Shown piece after piece: positions 9,374 through 17,149 of a stretch of 64,000 nucleotides of DNA; positions within the stretch are counted from its first letter, which is position 1, and every line of letters begins with the position of its first letter. The translations under genes were made by a program, and so were the position numbers. This DNA comes from Streptomyces sp. SAT1 (GTDB lineage: Bacteria; Actinomycetota; Actinomycetes; Streptomycetales; Streptomycetaceae), in contig NZ_CP015849.1 of the NCBI RefSeq assembly GCF_001654495.1, forward strand, positions 3,261,501-3,325,500, given 5' to 3'. The notes beneath the pieces were generated by a model. It did no database searches, was not told where the DNA came from, and was given only the letters and a program-made list of their open reading frames with translations.

Positions 9374-11158
9374 ATGCAGAGTTCAGAGCTATCCGTCCAA
9401 GGACAGAACCTCCACCAGCTCTACAACCAGTACTATAAAAACAAACTCCTTGTTGACCGTCGCTACCAGCGGAAGCTGGTCTGGACGCGCGACGAAAAGG
9501 AAAAGCTTATCGACTCTGCAGTCAACAAGCTACCGATCCCTCTAATCCTCCTCGCTCAGAGAAGGAAGGGAGGGATGGAAATCCTTGAGCTAATCGACGG
9601 ACTTCAGCGCCTTGAGGCATTCTTCTCTTTCATGGAGAACAAATACCCTTATAACGGTGAATATTTCGACTTGGCTACAACAGGAGATACCTTGGCTAAG
9701 CTCCACTCGGGAGAGCTCAGCCAAAAGGAACCCGTAATGTCACGCGAGAAATCCTTGGAGATTGCCAACTATCAAATCCCCGTCTCGACTTATCGCGATG
9801 CGGCAACCTCATCGATCGACGAGGTGTTCCGCCGAATTAATAGCGGCGGAAGGCGCCTGAGCTTGCATGAGATTCGGCAGGCAGGTGTAACTGGGCCGCT
9901 GTCAGACGTAGTACGCCGCACTAGCGCCACCATTAGGGGCGACGGGACTTTCGCTGAGGCTTTGACCCTCAGCGAGATGGAAAAGCTCTCCATCTCGCGG
10001 AAGGATCTCGAATATGGCCTGGACCTAGATCGCATCTTCTGGACGCGACACAACATTATTGGCGCAGATGACATTCGCTCCTCCGGCGACGAGGAAATGG
10101 TCCTGGACCTGGTCCTCGACGCCGTTCTTACTCCCTGGCCTACAAGCGGGTGGCAAAATCGAGATGTAGCTTACGGCTTGCCGCGGAAAATCAAGTCAGC
10201 TTCTCCGGGTGAAGTCAACGCAGCCATCGTGGCCGTTGGCGTCGAGAATTTGCAACAACGCCTCGTGGCAGTAATCGAGCTTCTGGATGAAGCCATGCGC
10301 GACCACGGCCCCCTGGGTCGTCATATGGTCCACCTGGAGACCTATGAGAAGGGCACGCGACGGCAGTTCCAGGCAATCTTTTCCATCATCTATGAACTCA
10401 CATTCATTGATGAGATGCAGCCCCTCTCTTTGGAGGCCATTCGCAACGTATTGGACAATTTCTGGGGACGCGACCTTGCCATTCCAACTGGAGGGAGCGC
10501 ATGGGGTAAGGACGAGAAGGCCAAGCTCTACCCGCAAGTGAAGCGGCGCATCAAGAAGGCTTTCTTTAAGCCTGAGCCCAAAAGTATCGCCAAGCAACTC
10601 AATGCGCGCCTTCTGATTGAAAGCTATCTGCAGGGCCCAGTCAACGAGGATCCGCTTGTTGAACTTAAGCAAGGATTCTGCGTACTTTCGGACCCTCCCA
10701 CTGAGAATACGGATCTGTTCGACGAGATAATGCAGACAGCAGTCGGCATGGCAAACTGGAGCCGTGATGCAACCGGTCTCATTCTAATCGGGATCGCAGA
10801 TAAGCCATCTGCGGCACACCGATCGAAAGAACTCTTCGGCGTAACTCCGGTCGAAATTCACGGGCAGCACGTACTGGGCACCGAGGAGCAGATCTCCCAC
10901 TTGGGTCATGACATCGACTCCTGGTGGCTCAAGTGGCAGGAAAAGATTAAGTCTGCCCCGGTGGACTCTGGCTTCTCGGCCGACCTCGTACACAGCTTTA
11001 GCCCGCTTGTCTGTGACGGAAAAGTCCTTTGGATCATAAAGCCTCGATCGCCCGGTAAGCCTATCTCGTACAAGAACAGATTTTTTGTGAGAGTCGGCGC
11101 ATCGACGCGCGAAATGGAAACTGACGATTTCCTCTCTCACATCTCTCGAAACTTCTAA
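9374..11158 (+). CDS. DUF262 (GmrS-like) protein with AlbA_2/Schlafen-like C-terminus
   Basis: 594-aa protein. The N-terminal half is a DUF262/ParB-like NTPase-nuclease fold: YQRKLVW at about residue 31, LIDGLQRLEAF near 74 (the DGQR-type motif), and VFRRINSGGRRLS near 152. The C-terminal ~170 residues (VELKQGF, ATGLILIGIADKPSA, NRFFVRVGASTREM) look like an AlbA_2/Schlafen-like module. There is no HNH (DUF1524) half as in GmrSD type IV restriction enzymes. Codon use is strikingly unlike the neighbours, with many AAA, ATT and GAT codons, so it was probably acquired recently. ATG 9374 or GTG 9365 could start it; neither has a clear ribosome site. Role in phage or foreign-DNA defence is inference. 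Confidence 0.75.
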   Translation: MQSSELSVQGQNLHQLYNQYYKNKLLVDRRYQRKLVWTRDEKEKLIDSAVNKLPIPLILLAQRRKGGMEILELIDGLQRLEAFFSFMENKYPYNGEYFDLATTGDTLAKLHSGELSQKEPVMSREKSLEIANYQIPVSTYRDAATSSIDEVFRRINSGGRRLSLHEIRQAGVTGPLSDVVRRTSATIRGDGTFAEALTLSEMEKLSISRKDLEYGLDLDRIFWTRHNIIGADDIRSSGDEEMVLDLVLDAVLTPWPTSGWQNRDVAYGLPRKIKSASPGEVNAAIVAVGVENLQQRLVAVIELLDEAMRDHGPLGRHMVHLETYEKGTRRQFQAIFSIIYELTFIDEMQPLSLEAIRNVLDNFWGRDLAIPTGGSAWGKDEKAKLYPQVKRRIKKAFFKPEPKSIAKQLNARLLIESYLQGPVNEDPLVELKQGFCVLSDPPTENTDLFDEIMQTAVGMANWSRDATGLILIGIADKPSAAHRSKELFGVTPVEIHGQHVLGTEEQISHLGHDIDSWWLKWQEKIKSAPVDSGFSADLVHSFSPLVCDGKVLWIIKPRSPGKPISYKNRFFVRVGASTREMETDDFLSHISRNF

Positions 11159-11175
11159 CGCAAATCGCTGTGGGG

Positions 11176-11194
11176 TTCGGTTTCAGGAACCGAA
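11176..11194 (+). terminator. Possible weak terminator after the DUF262 gene
   Basis: TTCGGTT (11176-11182) and AACCGAA (11188-11194) form a 7-bp perfect stem with a 5-nt loop, 17 nt after the stop codon. Short and without a T-run, so only tentative. Confidence 0.4.
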
Positions 11195-11838
11195 GTGTCA
11201 TTAATCGGCATCGGTGCGAGTAATCATGACTCCGTAAGCCCCAGCGCGTCAGGCATTCTGTGAGCCTGCCCGGTGAAAAGCGACGTTGGGGGGCATGCCC
11301 TTCGAGGCTCGCGTCAAGGCTCCGTAAAGCTGTGTGTGTGGGCCGGCCGCCCCGCCCATGACGTACCCCTAACTCTGGCATCAGGCGGCTGGTTGCTGTG
11401 CTCGCAGCACGGGCGCCGGCTGGGCTGGAGCGGGGCGGAAACTGGAGCGCAGGCTCGGCCGGGGGGCGGGCCGCGCGGGGAGCGGAACGAGCCGCCTTGA
11501 ACCAGTAAAGGAAGTTGTAACTCAGTCCGTGCTGCGGAGCCTTAAGGCGTGCGTGCATGACGGGGATTCGGCATGTTGGCGGTGCACGATAGACACGCAA
11601 AGCACCTGGCGGATCATCCATTGATCTAGGTACTGGCGTGCGCGATGGTCATCGTGCAGGGCTCGCGGCGCATGAGTGCCCGGAAAGTTCCGAGGCAGCC
11701 GTGGTGCAACCACGTCCCTGCCTCGTCGGAGACGACCGATCAGGGCCGGATAGGTCGTCCGGAGTGCTGGTCATTCTCGCGGTTAATGGGCGGTTTCGCA
11801 CGAGCACTCGTACCAGTAGCCGAAGCTCGTCATGCTGA
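11195..11838. other. 640-bp stretch without a recognisable gene
   Basis: Both strands hold short ORFs, but none has a ribosome site plus coherent codon bias or a motif I know. Base composition returns to GC-rich around 11340. No transposase fragment, tRNA or long inverted repeat was seen. It may be decayed accessory DNA between the DUF262 gene and the HATPase gene. Confidence 0.4.
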
Positions 11839-12276
11839 TCATGGCAGATGGCCCTCGGCACAAACAGGCTGGCGCGTCGGCTCCTGGGCGTGGGCGGGTG
11901 CGTGGAGTTCGGCGGTGACCGTGCGGCCGGAATCGCCGCCTCGGGTCTGAAGCCGGTCGGCGAGTGCGGCGACCATGCCCAGCCCTCGACCGTGGGTGGA
12001 ATCGGGAGTTGGGTGCTGGACCCGGGGGCTGGTGTCGGACGTTCCGCAGTCGGTCACTTCGATGACAACGGCCAGCGGAGAGACTGCGAGCGTCACGTGG
12101 AACGTGCTGCCGGGACCGCCACTGGTGGTGTGCACCACGGCGTTGGTTCCGAGTTCGGTCACGATCAGCGCGGCGTCGTCGGAGCGAGGGTGGCCGTCCA
12201 GCATCGCGTGCGTCCACTGACGGGCGGCACGGAGCTCTCGGGGGTCGCCGAGGAAGCTGCGTCGGTGGGTGGGCAT
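11839..12276 (-). CDS. HATPase-domain (RsbW/anti-sigma-like) protein
   Basis: 145-aa stand-alone GHKL ATPase domain. Key parts are the N-box ALIVTELGTNAVVH, the G1 region EVTDCGTS and the G2 region THGRGLGMVAALAD. Single-domain HATPases of this type are numerous in Streptomyces, where RsbW/SpoIIAB-like members act as serine kinases or anti-sigma factors. No His-kinase phosphoacceptor domain is present. The start at 12276 has GGAGG five nt upstream on the coding strand; the earlier ATG at 12333 has none. Target unknown. Confidence 0.75.
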   Translation of the reverse strand: MPTHRRSFLGDPRELRAARQWTHAMLDGHPRSDDAALIVTELGTNAVVHTTSGGPGSTFHVTLAVSPLAVVIEVTDCGTSDTSPRVQHPTPDSTHGRGLGMVAALADRLQTRGGDSGRTVTAELHAPAHAQEPTRQPVCAEGHLP

Positions 12277-12489
12277 GGCGTCCTCCATGGGCGGTGACCT
12301 GCTGTTCTCCAGGGTGAAACGGCCCACCGGCAAGCGTGGAGCAGGTGGGTCGTAGAATCAGTACCAGCACCGTACTAAAAATACGGGTCACTGGAATGCA
12401 GATCCGTACTTTTCGTACGGGTGCCGGGGCGCATAGCGTCGCCCTGGAGCTTGTTGCCGACGTGGACACCGACGGAGGAAGGACCTCGT

Positions 12490-12804
12490 ATGTTCGGACT
12501 GATGGTGCGCTTCACCTGCAAGGACGATGCGGCGGCGGCTGCGTTCGACGACCTGGTGGCACGGACGGGTGAGCACATCCGTGCGCACGAGCCCGGAACG
12601 GTGGTCTATGCCGTGCACCGTGTTGACGGCCGACCCTTGGAGCGCATGTTCTACGAGCTGTACCGGGACGAGGACGCCTTCCAGGAGCACGAGTCGAAGG
12701 ACTATGTCCGTCACTTCCTGGCTGAGCGGGAGCAGTACCTCTCCGCCACCGAGGTCGACCGCCTTGGCTTCGTCTCCGGCAAGGGCGTGCGCGTTGAGCA
12801 GTGA
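12490..12804 (+). CDS. Antibiotic-biosynthesis-monooxygenase (ABM)-fold protein
   Basis: 104-aa dimeric ferredoxin-like (ABM/YgiN) protein: MFGLMVRFTCKDD, RIHAHEPGTVVYAVHR-like core, FYELYRDEDAFQEHE, then a hydrophobic helix YVRHFLAEREQYLS. Members oxidise small quinols or aromatics without cofactor, or are non-catalytic. The ATG at 12490 has GGAGGAAGGA upstream. Its end overlaps the start of the following XRE regulator, so the two are co-translated and the enzyme may belong to that regulator's circuit. Confidence 0.7.
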   Translation: MFGLMVRFTCKDDAAAAAFDDLVARTGEHIRAHEPGTVVYAVHRVDGRPLERMFYELYRDEDAFQEHESKDYVRHFLAEREQYLSATEVDRLGFVSGKGVRVEQ

Positions 12805-14029
12805 CTACGAGCGGGCACTCGGTCGCAAGATCGCTTCCGGACGCAAGCGTCGCGGGCTCTCGCAGAAGGAGTTCGCCGCGCTGCTGGGGCGTTCGGAAGC
12901 CTGGCTGTCGCAGGTGGAGCGCGGCGTACGCCGCATCGACCGGATGACCGTGCTCGGGAAGGTCGCCGACGTCTTGGGCGTACCGGTGGCGGAGCTGGCA
13001 GCCGAGGCGCCTCTCATGGCGTCACCGGCCGAGGACCTGTCGAGCGGAGCGGACAGGCTGCGGCTGCTGCTCAGCACCCCGCATGCTCTCAGGGCGCTCG
13101 TCCGCCAGGCACGGGATGGTGCGCCCGCGGATGTGACGGCACTTGGTGGCAAGGTCGAGCGGGCCTGGGGACTCGTCCACCGAGGAGCCCACGCCGAACT
13201 GACCGAGCTGCTGGAGGCTCTGGTGCCCCGGCTGGAATCTGCCGCCCGCGTCGCCACCGGGGCGGAGCAGGCCGACACCTTCCGCTTGCTCGCCGGCGCG
13301 TACCAGGCGTTCGGTGCCGCGCTCGCGAACATGGCGGAGCCCGAGGCCGCCTGGGTCGCGATCGACCGTGCCGTGGCCGCCGCCGAGCGGGCCGGTGATC
13401 CCTTGCTGATGGCCGCCGGTGCGTTCCGCTTGTCGGTCGTCTTCCTCGGTGTTCGTCGCTTCGCGCAGGCAGCCGATGTCTCCGGGAGCGCTGCCGAGGC
13501 GCTGGCTCATGGGGAGGGAGCCGAGCAGACCGAGAGACTGGCGCTGCGCGGTGCGCTGACACTCCAACGGGCCCTCGTCGCGGCTCGGCTGAACCTGGCC
13601 GATGATGCGTACGCGTTCCTGCGTACCGCCCGTGATCTGGCCGAACAGGTCGGCGCGGGGCGCAACGACTACAACACCGAGTTCGGTCCGGCCAACGTGT
13701 CGGTGCACGAGGTGTCCGTGGCGGTCGGCCTCGGAGATGCCGGGGTGGCTCTTCGAGCCGCGAAGAGGGTCGACGTGTCGGTGCTCTCCGAGGAACGGCA
13801 GGCACGATTCCACATCGACCTCGCCAAAGCCCATGCACAGCGCCGACAGGTGGACGATGCAGTATCAGCTCTGTTGCGCGCGCAGGAGTCGACGCCTCAG
13901 TTGGTGAGGGCCATGCCATCAGTGAAACAACTCGTCGCGGATCTGCTGCTCATGGGTCGACCGCCCTCCGAAGCGTTGCTACGGCTGGCTGAGGAGTTGG
14001 GCGTGGACGATCCGGCGAGTGGTGTCTGA
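12794..14029 (+). CDS. XRE-family regulator with TPR-like C-terminal region
   Basis: 411-aa protein with an N-terminal Cro/CI-type HTH (ALGRKIASGRKRRGLSQKEF, AALLGRSEAWLSQVERGVR) and a long helical C-terminal region of TPR-like repeats (e.g. WVAIDRAVAAAERAGD, ALRGALTLQRALVAARLNLA). This is the architecture of Streptomyces regulators that sense small peptides or act with partner ATPases. No in-frame ATG or GTG exists near the HTH; TTG at 12794 is the likely start, 11 nt inside the preceding ABM gene. Confidence 0.8.
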   Translation: MSSDYERALGRKIASGRKRRGLSQKEFAALLGRSEAWLSQVERGVRRIDRMTVLGKVADVLGVPVAELAAEAPLMASPAEDLSSGADRLRLLLSTPHALRALVRQARDGAPADVTALGGKVERAWGLVHRGAHAELTELLEALVPRLESAARVATGAEQADTFRLLAGAYQAFGAALANMAEPEAAWVAIDRAVAAAERAGDPLLMAAGAFRLSVVFLGVRRFAQAADVSGSAAEALAHGEGAEQTERLALRGALTLQRALVAARLNLADDAYAFLRTARDLAEQVGAGRNDYNTEFGPANVSVHEVSVAVGLGDAGVALRAAKRVDVSVLSEERQARFHIDLAKAHAQRRQVDDAVSALLRAQESTPQLVRAMPSVKQLVADLLLMGRPPSEALLRLAEELGVDDPASGV

Positions 14030-14050
14030 GGCCAGCCTGTCGCGCCTCGT

Positions 14051-14312
14051 TCAGTCGGTCCACGTCGATTTCGTCGGTGCTCGAAGCCGTCGTCCGGATC
14101 GAGGCGAAGACAGTCGGGACTCGATGCGGCCCTCGTACAGCCACTCCCACGCTTTGTCCGAAGCGTCCGCGTCCGGCGCCGGGGAGATCGTCCGATACCC
14201 GCCGGCCAGCCTGCGGAGCCGAGTAGGCGTCTAACGACGCCAGCAGTGCCGACCGCTGCTGCTCGGCCAGATCCTCGCTCCACCCCTCGCACCAGAAGCC
14301 TCGCTTCAGCAC
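14051..14312 (-). pseudogene. Small coupled ORF, probably frameshifted
   Basis: A GTG at 14312 overlaps the stop of the downstream-facing HATPase gene by 7 nt and opens LKRGFWCEGWSEDLAEQQ, then SALLASLDAYSAPQ, which looks like genuine protein. In that frame the sequence then loses coding character, while another frame carries LAGGYRTISPAPDADASD and KAWEWLYEGRIESRL up to a stop at 14051. The simplest reading is one small gene with a frameshift near 14215. The uninterrupted first frame runs on to 13950, overlapping the XRE gene antisense, which argues against it being intact. Family not recognised. Confidence 0.4.
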
Positions 14313-14734
14313 GAGCGTCCTCCCAGCCGAGGGGCCGAGTACAGCTCCGCGGTGACCGTGTGGCCCTGGTCGGTGTCGTGGACGACGACCCTGTGGGCAA
14401 TGGCGCTGACCATGTCCAGCCCCCGACCGTGTTCGGCGTCGTGGTCCTGGTGCTTGACCTTGGGGGCCGTGGCCGCGCCGCCGTCGTCCGTGACCGAGAC
14501 CGCGACCACCTGGGCCGAGACCGCGACGGCCAGGTGGAAGCTGCCGGGCTCCCAGCCGCTGGCTGTGTGGCGGATCGCGTTGGTGCTCAGCTCGCTCACG
14601 ATGAGGGCGGCGTCGTCCGCCAAGGGTGATCCGCGCAGGATGTCACGGGTCCAGCGGCGGGCTCGGCTCACTTCTTCGGGGAATCCTGGGCAACTCAGTC
14701 CCCAGACCCGGACCGTACTCGTATACTCGTCCAT
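14306..14734 (-). CDS. HATPase-domain (RsbW/anti-sigma-like) protein
   Basis: 142-aa single-domain GHKL ATPase, paralogue of the one at 11839-12276. N-box ALIVSELSTNAIRH, G1 SVTDDGG, G2 EHGRGLDMVSAIAHR; all three ATP-site elements are present. The start at 14734 has GAAGGA six nt upstream on the coding strand. The two paralogues flank the ABM-XRE pair on the opposite strand, an arrangement that recurs in Streptomyces, so they may serve one regulatory unit. Target sigma factor or regulator unknown. Confidence 0.75.
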   Translation of the reverse strand: MDEYTSTVRVWGLSCPGFPEEVSRARRWTRDILRGSPLADDAALIVSELSTNAIRHTASGWEPGSFHLAVAVSAQVVAVSVTDDGGAATAPKVKHQDHDAEHGRGLDMVSAIAHRVVVHDTDQGHTVTAELYSAPRLGGRSC

Positions 14735-14780
14735 ACAAGTTCCTTCGTGCTGGTGGGCAGCCATGTGCAGCGGGTTCGGG

Positions 14781-15215
14781 CTAGACGAGTTTCACGCCGT
14801 CGTGGGCGCGGACGGCCGGCGGGGACGTCGCGTCGAGGGCGTCCAGGACGCGGATCGCGTACGCCTCGTCGGCGAGGTCGGTGACCTCTTCGCGGGTGGC
14901 CCAGCGCAGGGCGCGGGTCTCGTCGCCGGTGGTGGGCGTGCCGTCGGCGGCCTCGCAGCGGAATACGAGGGAGACGATCAGGCCCGTCATGTTCTTGTAG
15001 ACGCCGGTCAGGCTGGCGGGGAGGGCGATCTTGATGCCGGTCTCCTCCAGGACCTCGCGCTGGAGGGCTTCCGGGATGGTCTCCTCGCGTTCGAGGACGC
15101 CGCCCGGCGGCTCCCACTTGCCGTTGTCGCGGCGCTGGATCAGAAGGGCACGGCCCTGGTCGTCGACGACAACTCCGGCGACGCTCACGGAGTGCGGGCG
15201 GTCTGCGCTGTTCAC
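14781..15215 (-). CDS. Nudix hydrolase
   Basis: 144-aa Nudix-fold pyrophosphatase. The Nudix box spans residues 38-60 with GGVLEREETIPEALQ followed by REVLEETGI: Gly38, Glu43 and the REVLEE metal-binding core are intact. MutT-like members hydrolyse nucleoside diphosphate-X compounds. The substrate cannot be told from sequence. It is divergent from the GntR regulator at 15304 with an 88-bp gap that contains the palindrome TAGATATCTA, so the two may be co-regulated. Confidence 0.9.
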   Translation of the reverse strand: MNSADRPHSVSVAGVVVDDQGRALLIQRRDNGKWEPPGGVLEREETIPEALQREVLEETGIKIALPASLTGVYKNMTGLIVSLVFRCEAADGTPTTGDETRALRWATREEVTDLADEAYAIRVLDALDATSPPAVRAHDGVKLV

Positions 15216-15277
15216 GTTCCTCGGCCCTCTCGGCTGGCTAGGCTCGTCACCGTAGCAACACCACTCGGCAACTTGTC

Positions 15278-15287
15278 TAGATATCTA
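15278..15287. promoter_or_regulatory. Candidate GntR operator TAGATATCTA
   Basis: A perfect 10-bp A/T-rich palindrome within TTGTCTAGATATCTAAAG, ending at the ribosome site AAAGGAG of the GntR gene. The A/T content is conspicuous here. HutC-type regulators often bind such sites before their own gene, so autorepression is plausible. Confidence 0.5.
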
Positions 15288-15303
15288 AAGGAGTACACGC
15301 GTC

Positions 15304-16092
15304 GTGAGTGTTCTTCCCTCCGGGGCTCTGGGCGATCTCGATCCCACGAGCGATCGTGCGGTCTTCCGGCAGATCGCCGACCAACTGCGCGAGGCCATCG
15401 CCCGCGGGCGTTTCCGGGAAGGGGAGAAGCTGCCCTCCGAGGCGGAACTCGTGGAGCACTACGGCGTCTCCCGCATGACCGTACGCAACTCCTTCTCCAT
15501 CCTTCAGGGTGAAGGGCTCGTGCACGCCGAGCACGGCAAGGGTGTGTTCGTCCGGCCCCGGCCGCCGGTGCGGCGGCTCGCGTCCGACCGGTTCGCCCGT
15601 CACCACCGGGAGCAGGGCAGGTCCGCGTTCCTCGTGGAGGCGGACGCGGCCGGCGGCCGTCCGGCCGTCGACAGCCTGGTGGTGAAGGAGGAGAAGGCCG
15701 GTCCGGAGGTCTCCGCGCGGCTCGGTGCCGTACGCCGTGTGCTCGTGCGGCGGCGCCGGTACCTGCTCGACGGGCGGCCCGTCGAGTTCGCCGCTTCCTA
15801 CCTGCCCCTCGACATCGCGCGCGGTACGCCCATCGCCGAGGCCAACCCCGGCCCCGGCGGCATCTACGCCCGCCTCGAAGAACTCGGCCACCGCCTCGAC
15901 CACTTCGACGAGGAGATCCGCGCCCGCATGCCCTCGCCCGACGAGGTGCGCACCCTGCGTCTCGCGCCCGGTGTGCCCGTCATCCACCTCGTCCGCACCG
16001 CCTTCGACACCGACGGCCGGGCGGTCGAGGTGTGCGACACCGTCATGGCCGCCGACGCCTACGTCCTCGCGTACCAGCTCCCCGCCACCTGA
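15304..16092 (+). CDS. GntR/HutC-family transcription regulator
   Basis: 262-aa regulator with an N-terminal winged HTH (residues ~18-82: VFRQIADQLREAIARGRF, KLPSEAELVEHYGVSRMTVR) and a UTRA effector domain (~100-255, with ERRYLLDGRP-like strand RRRYLLDGRPVEFAASYLP and a typical GGIYARLEELG). UTRA domains bind small ligands such as sugars or amino-acid derivatives. The GTG at 15304 follows AAAGGAG. Its neighbour is a divergent Nudix hydrolase; the ligand is unknown. Confidence 0.9.
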   Translation: MSVLPSGALGDLDPTSDRAVFRQIADQLREAIARGRFREGEKLPSEAELVEHYGVSRMTVRNSFSILQGEGLVHAEHGKGVFVRPRPPVRRLASDRFARHHREQGRSAFLVEADAAGGRPAVDSLVVKEEKAGPEVSARLGAVRRVLVRRRRYLLDGRPVEFAASYLPLDIARGTPIAEANPGPGGIYARLEELGHRLDHFDEEIRARMPSPDEVRTLRLAPGVPVIHLVRTAFDTDGRAVEVCDTVMAADAYVLAYQLPAT

Positions 16093-16114
16093 CGCGCCCG
16101 GCACGCAGACGAAA

Positions 16115-16153
16115 GCCGCCTGCCCGCGGACGGCGGTTCCGCGAGCAGGCGGC
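16115..16153. terminator. Bidirectional terminator between GntR gene and gpmA
   Basis: Arms 16115-16130 and 16138-16153 form a 16-bp stem with one C/A mismatch and a 7-nt loop, in the gap between convergent genes. Confidence 0.8.
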
Positions 16154-16168
16154 TCAAGAGCAGGGGCG

Positions 16169-16930
16169 TTACTTCTTCTTGCCCTGGTTCTTCACGGCCT
16201 CGATCGCCGCCGCGGCCGCGGCCGGGTCGAGGTAGGTGCCGCCCGGGTTGAGGGGGCGGAAGTCGGCGTCGAGGTCGTAGGTGAGGGGGATGCCGGTGGG
16301 GATGTTGAGGCCGGCGATGTCGGCGTCGGAGATCTGGTCGAGGTGCTTGACCAGGGCGCGCAGGCTGTTGCCGTGGGCGGCGACGAGGACCGTGCGGCCG
16401 GTGAGGAGGTCGGGGACGATGCTGTCGAACCAGTACGGCAGCATGCGGGCGACGACGTCCTTGAGGCACTCCGTCTGGGGGCGCAGCTCCGGCGGGAGGG
16501 TCGCGTAGCGCGCGTCGTCGAACTGCGAGAACTCCGCGTCGCGGGGCAGCGGCGGCGGCGGGGTGTCGTAGGAGCGGCGCCAGAGCATGAACTGCTCCTC
16601 GCCGAACTCCGCCAGCGTCTGGGCCTTGTCCTTGCCCTGGAGGGCGCCGTAGTGGCGCTCGTTCAGGCGCCAGGAGCGGTGGACGGGGATCCAGTGGCGG
16701 TCGGCGGCCTCCAGGGCGAGCTGGGCCGTGCGGATCGCGCGCTTCTGGAGGGACGTGTGGACCACGTCGGGCAGCAGGCCGGCGTCCTTCAGCAGCTCAC
16801 CGCCGCGGACCGCCTCCTTCTCGCCCTTCTCGTTGAGGTTGACGTCCACCCAGCCGGTGAACAGGTTCTTCGCGTTCCACTCGCTCTCGCCGTGGCGGAG
16901 GAGGATCAGCTTGTACGGTGCGTCGGCCAT
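16169..16930 (-). CDS. gpmA: 2,3-bisphosphoglycerate-dependent phosphoglycerate mutase
   Basis: 253-aa cytosolic glycolytic enzyme interconverting 3- and 2-phosphoglycerate. The phosphohistidine motif [10 protein letters not shown] (His13) is intact, followed by [27 protein letters not shown] and the second catalytic His in [15 protein letters not shown]. Length and motifs match dPGM. The C-terminus ends in a Lys run (NQGKKK). It stands alone, convergent with the GntR gene across a shared terminator. Confidence 0.95.
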   Translation of the reverse strand: MADAPYKLILLRHGESEWNAKNLFTGWVDVNLNEKGEKEAVRGGELLKDAGLLPDVVHTSLQKRAIRTAQLALEAADRHWIPVHRSWRLNERHYGALQGKDKAQTLAEFGEEQFMLWRRSYDTPPPPLPRDAEFSQFDDARYATLPPELRPQTECLKDVVARMLPYWFDSIVPDLLTGRTVLVAAHGNSLRALVKHLDQISDADIAGLNIPTGIPLTYDLDADFRPLNPGGTYLDPAAAAAAIEAVKNQGKKK

Positions 16931-17149
16931 GTCTCCGAGCCTAATCCACGCATTCGGCGCGCCGCCCGTGCGCCCGGCAGGCGGACAGGGGGCCGGTCCC
17001 GGGGAGGCGGTTCGCCGGGGCGTGCCGCCGACAGTTGACGGCTTCTGTTAATTGACTGGTTGGGCGGCGGGCCGGGCTCGTAGGTTGTGCGTACGGCGGG
17101 CGCGTAAGTCGCGCTACGAGCAGCAGCCACTTACATCCGGGGGTCGTCC

